Assembly: GCA_937991535.1 (NCBI GenBank)
Contig: CALKHN010000107.1
Span: 1-9,831, forward strand
Length of the DNA: 9,831 bases
DNA from: an uncultured Sphingobacteriales bacterium
Lineage (GTDB): Bacteria > Bacteroidota > Bacteroidia > Chitinophagales > Chitinophagaceae
Direction: 5' to 3'
Shown here piece by piece: positions 1-6,124 of this stretch (positions are counted from its first letter, which is position 1; the number at the start of each line of letters is the position of its first letter). The notes under the pieces are model-generated. The model made no database searches and was not told the origin of the DNA. It saw only the letters and a program-made list of their open reading frames with translations. A program made the position numbers and the translations under genes.

Positions 1-22
1 TACCTTGCTACGGGTACATTTG

Positions 23-103
23 TCAAAGAACCTTTACGGGCGCACCTTTAAACTCGATGGACTTGTTAATGCCTTTGTTGATTTGATATACACTGTTGCT
101 CAT
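23..103 (-). pseudogene. traF: Truncated remnant of a conjugation protein TraF (DUF4133) gene
   Basis: Read on the minus strand from the ATG at 103, the peptide starts MSNSVYQINKGINKSIEFKG and stops after 26 residues. The string N-K-G-I-N-K-x-I-E-F-K-G is the characteristic N-terminus of DUF4133/TraF, a small inner-membrane conjugation protein of Bacteroidota conjugative transposons, which from family knowledge should continue for about 100 residues with two membrane helices. Here the match ends at the Gly and is followed by APVKVL and a TGA. A good Shine-Dalgarno (AAAGGAAG) lies just upstream of the ATG, so the native start is kept and the break falls inside the gene. I see no TraE (DUF4134) coding sequence upstream, where it is usually found. 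The family call rests on about 12 residues recalled from memory. Confidence 0.6.
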
Positions 104-254
104 ACACTTCCTTTGTCTCACTTCAGGAGAGAAAACAGCTGCAAAAAAATAACCAAATGCGAAATGTAATGGGGTAATTGGGGTAGGACAACCCGGCTAA
201 TTAAATTGACAACTAAAGAAGTAGTTGCACAAATTAATCAAAAAACTAGTCTTT

Positions 255-347
255 CCTAACCGTTGAAGTCTGGTATTATTTGTACATTTATTCATTGATA
301 ATCAACTCAAAACTTTACAAGAATATTTGCCAATTGGCGAGTTATGC
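255..347. other. Possible integron-cassette-like boundary upstream of the lit-like gene
   Basis: CCTAAC at 255-260 and GTTATGC at 341-347 are about 90 bases apart, with a perfect 10-base palindrome GCCAATTGGC at 329-338. GTTATGC is one base off the integron core consensus GTTRRRY. The following gene ends in GCCTAAC (1349-1355), a perfect RYYYAAC core that includes its stop codon. This resembles cassette boundaries, but I could not fold a convincing attC stem, so it is only a suggestion. The 240 bases between the traF remnant and the next gene hold nothing else that I can support. Confidence 0.15.
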
Positions 348-1354
348 ATCATGCCAGGCCTTCAACTTTAAAAATTCATCACATGAATTGGGTTTTTCAG
401 ACAACAGGAATTATTAATCACTACAACGACAAAACCCATATCGGAACACAGCCCATAAGGGTTCTACATCACGTAAACGTTTATTGGTTTCAAAACCTCC
501 ATCCCGACTTTATAGATGAATTGACAACTGCTTTTGACAAACACGGATTAGCAAAGACCCTTGACATCAAATTCGGAGAACATCCTATCCAATTTGGTCC
601 GCATATAACTGTTGTTGACAAGACAATAACGTTAGACGAAACTTTTCTTTCGTATTTATGGTGTATTTGTCATTCAGTTTACACACTTTACATTCAAACC
701 ATTGACTACCCCAGACTGAATGCTAAATTAGGTCATGAACGGTACAAAATCTCTGACAAACTAATTGCGAACGCAAAAGCATTGTTTAACTACGGCAAGT
801 CCTTAATTGTTGACTTTACTAAGTGGGACATAGATAATATGCCAAACCCTGAAAAATATTTAGCTGAAGAACGAGATTTCATTGAACAACCCAATATCTT
901 TTATACTCAAGCTGTCAATTTCATATTGGCCCATGAATACACACACGCCATCAAACATATTGACGAGATAAGAAAAGGTGCATACGAAAAATCGAGTTTT
1001 ATTACTTATGAGAAAGAAGCAGACTCTGAAGCAGTAGAACTTATGAAAAAAGGAATTTTTCCTAATCAAATAAACTTGTTGGGTATTCATATTGGAATAA
1101 CAATCGGTATTTTGTCAATGTTATACTTTAACTCAAGCACCAAAGGTGTTAAACATCCAAATGTTGAAGACCGTATAGTTGATGCGTTAAAGCAATTAGA
1201 TTTAGAGGACGATTCACCATGTTGGGGTATTGCGCTAATTGGTATTGAATTATGGGCAGAACAATTCGGACTAACTTATAAATGGGACAAAACTCTTACA
1301 GATAAACAAGCGTTTGACAAAGTCATCGCAGAGATAAAAAGTACGAATGCCTAA
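344..1354 (+). CDS. Lit-like (peptidase U49 family) zinc metalloprotease, possible phage-exclusion protein
   Basis: Predicted soluble protein of 336 residues. It has a zinc-protease motif H197-E-Y-T-H201 in AHEYTHAIKHI, followed about 24 residues later by EKEADSEA (E225, D227), a likely third ligand region. Recalled E. coli Lit (about 297 residues) matches in order: LEYIWAF to LSYLWCI; a KxSDxLxxxAxxL block; PKPEAYL to PNPEKYL; IFxxAxxxILxHExxH; EEREADSxA to YEKEADSEA; a hydrophobic LGI block near 246; and HPxxxxRI at 271-278. Lit cleaves translation factor EF-Tu when the T4 Gol peptide is present, aborting infection. Activity of this homologue is inferred. The first ATG (344) has no Shine-Dalgarno; the ATG at 383 (residue 14) is an equally plausible start. 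The gene stands alone, 48 bases before the next. Alternative: a generic HExxH peptidase, but the whole-length pattern favours Lit. Confidence 0.8.
   Translation: MHHARPSTLKIHHMNWVFQTTGIINHYNDKTHIGTQPIRVLHHVNVYWFQNLHPDFIDELTTAFDKHGLAKTLDIKFGEHPIQFGPHITVVDKTITLDETFLSYLWCICHSVYTLYIQTIDYPRLNAKLGHERYKISDKLIANAKALFNYGKSLIVDFTKWDIDNMPNPEKYLAEERDFIEQPNIFYTQAVNFILAHEYTHAIKHIDEIRKGAYEKSSFITYEKEADSEAVELMKKGIFPNQINLLGIHIGITIGILSMLYFNSSTKGVKHPNVEDRIVDALKQLDLEDDSPCWGIALIGIELWAEQFGLTYKWDKTLTDKQAFDKVIAEIKSTNA
373..389. repeat. Short perfect inverted repeat over the alternative start codon of the lit-like gene
   Basis: AATTCAT, CAC, ATGAATT: 7-bp arms with a 3-base spacer. The right arm begins with the ATG at 383. 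It could be an operator or chance in AT-rich DNA. Its position, at the start codon I consider the main alternative to 344, is the only reason to record it. Confidence 0.25.
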
Positions 1355-1402
1355 CAAGAGCAAGGCTCATGACACAATCTATTAAGTCTAAAAATAAAAA
1401 TC

Positions 1403-1699
1403 ATGGACATTATCCAAAAACATACGCAGATAAGGCAGATGCTGATTGAAAAAATTATCGGCATTAATTTTCTTGCAAAGAAGCCTTCTAAAACTACTTT
1501 AAGTAAAATGTCAGATAGCGACTTGGTAAACTGCCTTTTTGTAACTTCCGTTATATCTGAAAAAGAGTTTTGGAAAGAAGATATTTGCAAAGAAATTTTA
1601 AAGTTGAATTCAAAAGCAAAAATAAAAGAGTTAAAAAATAATACTCCAGTAGCTTTGATCTTGAAGTTAATTAAAACCGCCGAGAATCTTAATGACTAA
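1403..1699 (+). CDS. Small hypothetical protein, 98 residues
   Basis: I do not recognise a family. The 98-residue product is lysine-rich, has no signal peptide or membrane segment, and looks mainly helical. A central stretch, LSKMSDSDLVNCLFVTSV, is followed by an acidic EKEFWKEDICKEIL helix and a basic helix at 70-81. It begins 48 bases after the lit-like stop codon, on the same strand, so the two could share a transcript. The sequence before the ATG is A-rich with no Shine-Dalgarno, as is common in Bacteroidota. It could be a partner or regulator of the protease, but only adjacency supports that. Confidence 0.55.
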   Translation: MDIIQKHTQIRQMLIEKIIGINFLAKKPSKTTLSKMSDSDLVNCLFVTSVISEKEFWKEDICKEILKLNSKAKIKELKNNTPVALILKLIKTAENLND

Positions 1700-2127
1700 T
1701 GATTTTCGAAACAAGCCGACTTACATGAATTGGTTTTTTTGCTACTGGAATAGAAACCGTGGTCTGGCAGTTGCAGTTTCACTTGTCATTTATTGGAGCA
1801 GGACATCAGCATTGAGGTAAGTGTTAAACATCACTCTTATTTTTATGATCAGTTAGCGAGGCTTGGCGGAAGACTATTTCCCCATCAGCACAAAAGCTCT
1901 GTTGCTTGCATTCAGTCCGATAGGTACCTGTACTAATTTTAACCGATAGGCAAGAACGATCTTTGTACATGCCAGGAGAAGCTTTGTTTGTTATTTTTCG
2001 CACCCCGACATCGTCTAGTAAGGCAATATTACCCTATACCCGACCTAATATAACCCTACATTGACTGACAAATAGCCACTATCTTGAGAAGGCACATGTT
2101 TTGACAGGATAACCAAAATTAGTAGAA
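1700..2127. other. 428-base stretch without a supported gene
   Basis: No convincing coding region on either strand. It holds a copy of the TAACCCTACAT repeat (2051) and presumably the operon promoter. A weak Bacteroidota-type candidate is TTG at 2061 with TATCTTGA at 2080-2087, but spacing and match to TAnnTTTG are poor. On the minus strand, 1824-2033 is open for 70 codons with only an internal ATG at 1970; its peptide (for example ECKQQSFCADGEIVFRQASL) belongs to no family I can name and may be an interspersed repeat. Near 1723, MNWFF followed by a one-base shift reads ATGIE, which could be a decayed gene start. Confidence 0.5.
2051..2064. repeat. Copy 1 of the TAACCCTACAT(TGA) repeat, upstream of the operon
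   Basis: TAACCCTACATTGA. Its first 11 bases recur at 7126-7136, at the end of the operon, and the 13-mer AACCCTACATTGA recurs at 7283-7295. It lies 64 bases before the first operon ATG. Confidence 0.5.
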
Positions 2128-3075
2128 ATGAAGAATATTAAATCTTTCTTTGCCCTAACAACGGTGCTTTCAGTAGTTGTTCTTTCCTCATGCAACAACA
2201 ACAAAGACAACAAACAAAAGACAGTTAGAATGGCAACTTTTTTTAATGCAGTTGACTATGGTCCATATATAATTGCAAAAAAGAAAGGCTGGTTTGACCA
2301 AGCGCTTAAAGAGAAAGGAATTACTGTAGAATATTCTCAATTCCAAGATTTGCCAGCCCTGAACGAATCGTTTGCTACTAACAAAATAGATATTGTTTTT
2401 GAAGCAGAACCACCCGCAATTATTGGAAAAACTGCCGGGAATGATATAAAAATTAGGGATATTTCATGCACTTTGAATCAAGAAATTGTAGTAAGAAGCG
2501 ACTCAAAAATAAATAGTGTTAAAGATTTGCAAGGTAAGAAAATCGCAGTTCTAGCCGGAACAAGTTCTCATTATGGTGTTTATGAATTATTAAAACGAAA
2601 TGGTATTACTCCTGATGACAAATTAATTTTTGATATGGCTCCGCCGGATGCAAAAATAGCTTTAGCAAAGGGTGAAGTTGACGCATGGGCCATATGGCCG
2701 CCTAATGTTGAAGAAGAAGAAGTCGCAGGTACTGGAAAATCATTTTCAGGAGATGAAGTTTTTATTTCAAGTGTGATGGTAACTAATGAGAAGTTTGTTA
2801 AAAATAATCCTGAGACATTTCAGATAATCAAAGAAACTTTTGACAAAGCCAAAAAATGGATTGCGGAGAATCCTGATGAAGCTATAAAAATTATTGCTGA
2901 AGAAATGAAAGAACCGGTTGCAGTAATAAAATTAGCTTTCCCAAAACATAATTGGAGCGCAACCATTAATGATAAAATAATTGCAGACATACAAGCAAAA
3001 GCAGACTTCTTATTGAAGTTAGGGAAAATCAAAAACAGTATTACCGTTAAAGGCGATTTAATCCCAGCTCAATAA
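2128..3075 (+). CDS. Lipoprotein substrate-binding protein of a nitrate/sulfonate/taurine-type ABC importer
   Basis: The 315-residue product begins with a lipoprotein signal peptide: basic MKNIK, a hydrophobic stretch, then lipobox L-S-S-C with the lipidated Cys at residue 22, followed by an NNNKDN linker. It should therefore be membrane-anchored on the outside of the inner membrane. The body has the SsuA/TauA/NrtA (NMT1-like, periplasmic-binding type II) pattern: VRMATF..AVDYGPYIIAKKKGWFD at the first lobe, EAEPPAIIG in the ligand-site loop, DLQGKKIAVLAGTSSHYGVYELLKRNG, then AKGEVDAWAIWPP. Length is typical. Candidate ligands in this superfamily are sulfonates, taurine, nitrate, thiamine precursors and other small organics; the sequence does not settle which. 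It is the first gene of the operon and its stop overlaps the permease start as TAATG. No Shine-Dalgarno precedes the ATG. Confidence 0.9.
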   Translation: MKNIKSFFALTTVLSVVVLSSCNNNKDNKQKTVRMATFFNAVDYGPYIIAKKKGWFDQALKEKGITVEYSQFQDLPALNESFATNKIDIVFEAEPPAIIGKTAGNDIKIRDISCTLNQEIVVRSDSKINSVKDLQGKKIAVLAGTSSHYGVYELLKRNGITPDDKLIFDMAPPDAKIALAKGEVDAWAIWPPNVEEEEVAGTGKSFSGDEVFISSVMVTNEKFVKNNPETFQIIKETFDKAKKWIAENPDEAIKIIAEEMKEPVAVIKLAFPKHNWSATINDKIIADIQAKADFLLKLGKIKNSITVKGDLIPAQ

Positions 3076-3863
3076 TGGTTTCTGTCTCAAAAAAAATCAA
3101 CGTACAAACAATTATTAAGGGGGCGATAGTACCCTTAATAATTGTTTTCTTATGGCAGATAGGAACTACTACTGGATTTCTACCCACTTCAATTATTTCT
3201 CCGCCTCTCCCAGCATTTGCAAATTTTTTTAAACTACTTTTTAACGGAGAATTTTTGTCGCATTTTTTTAATAGTAGCAAAAGGCTATTCGGGGGATTTA
3301 TCATTGGTAGTTCAATCGGGACATTAATAGGCCTAATCATTGGCTATAAAAAGAAAGTTGCTCATTATTTTGAACCTCTACTTTTAATCTTAGTACCAGT
3401 ACCACCTTTGGCCTGGATACCACTTCTAATAATTCTTTTTGGAACAGGTGATGGAGTTAAAATTTCTCTGATCTCATGTGGCTGCTTTGCAACAATGTTT
3501 TTATCTACTTCATTAGGGGTAAAAGGAATCGATAAACGATTTCTCGATGTCTGTAAAATTTACAAGAAAAGTGACTATGAAATAATAAAAAAGGTTGTAC
3601 TCCCATTTAGTTTGCCAATTATTTTTTCAAGCTTGAGAGTTGCAATGGCACTTTCATGGACCTTGCTTATGGCAAGTGAAATGATAAAATCATCTTCCGG
3701 GCTTGGCTGGTTCATAAACGATTCAAGAAATTTTTCAAGAGCAGATGATTTGGTTGCAGGAATTATGATTGTAGGTTTATTAGGAAAGCTAACAGACTTT
3801 GCCGTTGTAAAAATTGGAAAGTATTTCACAAGATGGCAAGACAAACGAATAGAGAATGACTGA
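3075..3863 (+). CDS. ABC importer permease, SsuC/TauC-like
   Basis: A 262-residue integral membrane protein with about six hydrophobic segments (roughly 13-30, 70-91, 100-123, 128-148, 176-203, 226-247), the usual size for this family. The cytoplasmic EAA-type coupling loop is visible at about 156-190 as FLDVCKIYKKSDYEIIKKV followed by VLPFSLPIIFSSLR, which normally contacts the ATPase. PVPPLAWIPLLIILFG at 108-123 is also typical of sulfonate/nitrate permeases. The start codon shares one base with the preceding stop (TAATG), implying translational coupling; the ATPase gene begins inside its last 8 bases. Codons 11-24 lie in a perfect inverted repeat, described separately. Confidence 0.92.
   Translation: MVSVSKKINVQTIIKGAIVPLIIVFLWQIGTTTGFLPTSIISPPLPAFANFFKLLFNGEFLSHFFNSSKRLFGGFIIGSSIGTLIGLIIGYKKKVAHYFEPLLLILVPVPPLAWIPLLIILFGTGDGVKISLISCGCFATMFLSTSLGVKGIDKRFLDVCKIYKKSDYEIIKKVVLPFSLPIIFSSLRVAMALSWTLLMASEMIKSSSGLGWFINDSRNFSRADDLVAGIMIVGLLGKLTDFAVVKIGKYFTRWQDKRIEND
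3106..3147 (+). promoter_or_regulatory. Perfect 16-bp inverted repeat near the start of the permease gene (stabilising or attenuating hairpin)
   Basis: Left arm AAACAATTATTAAGGG (3106-3121), loop GGCGATAGTA, right arm CCCTTAATAATTGTTT (3132-3147), with no mismatch. The top is closed by three G:C pairs and the right arm runs into TTTTCTT, resembling a weak intrinsic terminator. It starts 31 bases after the binding-protein stop codon. In ABC importer operons, hairpins just after the binding-protein gene commonly raise binding-protein expression over the membrane parts by blocking 3' exonuclease decay or causing partial termination. That role here is inferred. The encoded peptide (TIIKGAIVPLIIV) looks normal for a membrane helix, so coding constraint alone could explain part of the symmetry. 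Confidence 0.55.
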
Positions 3864-4557
3864 ATTGCTCAATATAAAAGTAAACAACAAAAATTTCCAT
3901 TCTAAAAATGGAACCATTGAAGTTTTAAGCGGCATCAACTTTTCGGTTGGAGAAGGAGAATTTGTGAGTATCATCGGACAAAGTGGATGTGGAAAATCCA
4001 CCTTGCTTAGAATAATCTCCGGCTTAGAAAAAGAATTTGAAGGTTCAATCTCGCTACACAGAAAAAATAATTCAATCTCTTTCATCTTTCAAGATTTAGG
4101 ACTTTTTCCTTGGATGACAGTATCGCAGAATTTGGAATTTACAAACGCAAACGAAGCTGAAATAGAGACAGCTTTGAAAAATGTTTCTCTTTATGACAAG
4201 AAAGATTCCTGGATAAAAGAATTGTCAGGAGGAATGAAACAACGCCTTGCAGTTGCAAGGGGTTTAATAAACAAACCAAAGATTCTCTTAATGGATGAAC
4301 CTTTAAGAGAATTAGACATGATTACAAAAGAGAAATTACAGGCGGAAATTAAAGAACTTCTAAAAAAAAGCAACGCTACCACATTACTTGTAACACATGA
4401 CATTGAAGAAGCAATTTACTTTAGTAATCGTATTGTTGTGCTAAGTGAAAAACCTGCCATTGTAAAAAAAATATTTTCTGTGAACATCAATACTGATGAT
4501 AGATATACCTCATCATTTCAAAATTTAAAGGCGGAAATAAAGAATGAACTCATTTGA
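3856..4557 (+). CDS. ABC importer ATPase, SsuB/TauB-like
   Basis: A 233-residue cytoplasmic ATP-binding subunit with all motifs in order: Walker A GQSGCGKST (41-49), Q-loop Q79 in FIFQDLGLFPWMTV, signature LSGGMKQR (123-130), Walker B ILLMDEP (143-149), D-loop RELD (to D154) and the H-loop His at 181 in LLVTHDIEEAI. FPWMTV after the Q-loop is typical of the nitrate/sulfonate/taurine importer class. It should hydrolyse ATP to drive the permease encoded just upstream, whose gene it overlaps by 8 bases. Its last 14 bases overlap the next gene, tying the transporter to the kinase genes in one transcript. The C-terminus is short, with no added regulatory domain. Confidence 0.95.
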   Translation: MTELLNIKVNNKNFHSKNGTIEVLSGINFSVGEGEFVSIIGQSGCGKSTLLRIISGLEKEFEGSISLHRKNNSISFIFQDLGLFPWMTVSQNLEFTNANEAEIETALKNVSLYDKKDSWIKELSGGMKQRLAVARGLINKPKILLMDEPLRELDMITKEKLQAEIKELLKKSNATTLLVTHDIEEAIYFSNRIVVLSEKPAIVKKIFSVNINTDDRYTSSFQNLKAEIKNELI

Positions 4558-4855
4558 AAGAATGCAAAGCAAGTATATTGATATTGATTTTTTTGACTTA
4601 ACTGCGATTTACAAAATCGGTAGGCTACATCCATACGACCAAAGTAAACCAATTGATATTTTTAGTATCCCTGAAAAAGACCAAGAAAAATTAGAGCCAT
4701 TTCTTACTGAACTGGTCAAATTTATAAGGGAGACAGCTTCGCAAAAGTTTATACCTTTCTTTATTGAACTTTCACTCTACGAACCTTCTGACCCTGAAGG
4801 CAAAACATTCTATTCACTTTTGCTTTCAAATTCTAAAGATGCTTTTGAATGCTAA
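4544..4855 (+). CDS. Hypothetical 103-residue protein, possibly the separated N-terminal part of the downstream kinase
   Basis: I recognise no family. The product is acidic and soluble, with no signal peptide or membrane segment. It has an FFDLTAIYKIGRLHPYDQ region, a helix around 44-64 (KDQEKLEPFLTELVKFIRET) and a strand-like stretch FIPFFIELSLY. It starts 14 bases before the ATPase stop codon, with AAAGGCGG as a possible Shine-Dalgarno inside that gene. It ends in TAA at 4853-4855. The next ATG, at 4865, is in the same frame with only EEQ codons between, so the two could once have been, or still be, one 525-codon-scale gene with a nonsense codon. Alternatively it is a small partner protein made in equal amounts with the kinase. 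Confidence 0.7.
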   Translation: MNSFERMQSKYIDIDFFDLTAIYKIGRLHPYDQSKPIDIFSIPEKDQEKLEPFLTELVKFIRETASQKFIPFFIELSLYEPSDPEGKTFYSLLLSNSKDAFEC

Positions 4856-4864
4856 GAAGAGCAA

Positions 4865-6124
4865 ATGAAGCAGAATATTGAAGCAAGGCTTCAAGACGAA
4901 GCGGATTCTGAAAGAGGAATTATTATTCCCAATCCTCATTTGTATAATTCAACATATTTCTATTTCCCACTTGAAAGTAAAGTAATTGTTGCTGATGATA
5001 TTCCCGATAAACTACAAGCAAGGTTTGGATATTTCAAAGATCCTGAAAACAAAAAACATTACCAAGATTATGAGGATTTGAAAGTTTCGGTTGGCTCATT
5101 TTTCAGTGAGGTAGTTTCTTCTTTTGAAACGATTAAAACAAAAACGAAAAAGGGTTCAATGCTGAACACTGCTTTGCTTATCCCTTTGTATAGGCCAGCT
5201 TCAACCTTTGATAACAAATCTGTAAATATGTTCAAAGGCGGAGGCATTTTTATGTATGGTGCAACTGATGAAAAGTTTAATCAACATGAATTTATTATTG
5301 AACTGAAAACCCTTCTATTGAAATCAATTTTCAAGCAAAGCTTTTCTCAACTAGAAGGTGAGAAAATTAGCGATAGACTTACAACAGTTGAGCTAAATAC
5401 TTTTCATCACCTGCGGAACAACCTGCAACACCTGCCCGAATATTTACGGAAAGTAAAACAAACAGCAAGAAGAGTTTCGATTGAAAGTATTGAAAATTCA
5501 ATTTTGAAAGTTGAAACATACATAACACACTTACTTAGCAACACACTCTCAATTCTAAAATCTTACCGGAATGTAATTTCACAAAGTTCACCGCAGGAGG
5601 AATTTAAAGTATCGGAATTGCAGAGACTATTTGATAAACTTAAAGACCACCAATGGATTTATCTGACAGCAGAAAATGATGAAAGCATTTCTGAAAAAAT
5701 AAAAATTGAATCCCCGAAAATCAGAACCAAATCTCTTTCTAAAACCCTGCCAGTTGAACCGGATAGCCTTTTCGGAATAATTGCCAACTATATTCAAAAT
5801 GTAATTCAGGCATATCTTAAAGAAAATGCAAACCTGAAAGACCTTGAAATTATTCTTTCAATTCAGGAAAGAGAATTAGCTGAATACACAGTCATAGATT
5901 TTTCAATCCTAAACACAGGAACAACAATTCCAGATGATAAAATTGAAAGCCTTGGCATTCTTCCTAACTCATCTGAAAGTTCATCAGGGCTGGGTTTTTA
6001 TTTTATAAACTCAATGCTCAATTTTATTGGAGCAATTAGGCAAGTAAAAGAGAATAGATATTTCCGTTTATCCAATGTAACAGAAGGAGTAAGATTTTCC
6101 TTTGAAATAAAAATAGCGAAATGA
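4865..6124 (+). CDS. Soluble histidine-kinase-like protein with H-box and GHKL ATPase domain
   Basis: A 419-residue protein with no membrane segment. Residues 1-160 are an unrecognised, probably sensory, domain. At 180-190, FHHLRNNLQHL (H181/H182) resembles the phospho-acceptor H-box of HisKA_2-type kinases (H-R-V-K-N-N-L-Q), followed by a long helical region to about 235. Residues 290-419 form a GHKL ATPase domain: N-box NYIQNVIQAY (N308, N312), G1-like DFSILNTGTTIPDD (345-358), and G2-like SSGLGFYFINSML (372-384). It should autophosphorylate on His and pass phosphate to the receiver protein encoded next, whose gene overlaps it as ATGA. AAGAAGAG before the ATG could serve as Shine-Dalgarno. 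Alternative: a GHKL ATPase that has lost kinase activity, though H-box and ATP site look intact. Confidence 0.8.
   Translation: MKQNIEARLQDEADSERGIIIPNPHLYNSTYFYFPLESKVIVADDIPDKLQARFGYFKDPENKKHYQDYEDLKVSVGSFFSEVVSSFETIKTKTKKGSMLNTALLIPLYRPASTFDNKSVNMFKGGGIFMYGATDEKFNQHEFIIELKTLLLKSIFKQSFSQLEGEKISDRLTTVELNTFHHLRNNLQHLPEYLRKVKQTARRVSIESIENSILKVETYITHLLSNTLSILKSYRNVISQSSPQEEFKVSELQRLFDKLKDHQWIYLTAENDESISEKIKIESPKIRTKSLSKTLPVEPDSLFGIIANYIQNVIQAYLKENANLKDLEIILSIQERELAEYTVIDFSILNTGTTIPDDKIESLGILPNSSESSSGLGFYFINSMLNFIGAIRQVKENRYFRLSNVTEGVRFSFEIKIAK

Noticed and set aside
1..51. Plus-strand frame open from the window edge, ending ...VKEPLRAHL and TAA, as a possible C-terminus of an upstream gene.
   Set aside because: Only 16 residues, no recognisable motif, and it overlaps the better supported minus-strand traF remnant.
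1723..1815. Short open frame starting MNWFF, which with a one-base shift reads NWFF then ATGIE, resembling the start of a glycoside hydrolase family 1-like protein and also the MNWVFQTTGI start of the lit-like gene.
   Set aside because: The similarity covers about ten residues and needs a frameshift in a run of seven T; nothing downstream continues it. Too little to call a pseudogene.
2102..2107. TTGACA, a perfect sigma-70 -35 box before the operon.
   Set aside because: A correctly spaced -10 would fall at the start codon of the binding protein, and Bacteroidota promoters use a different consensus.
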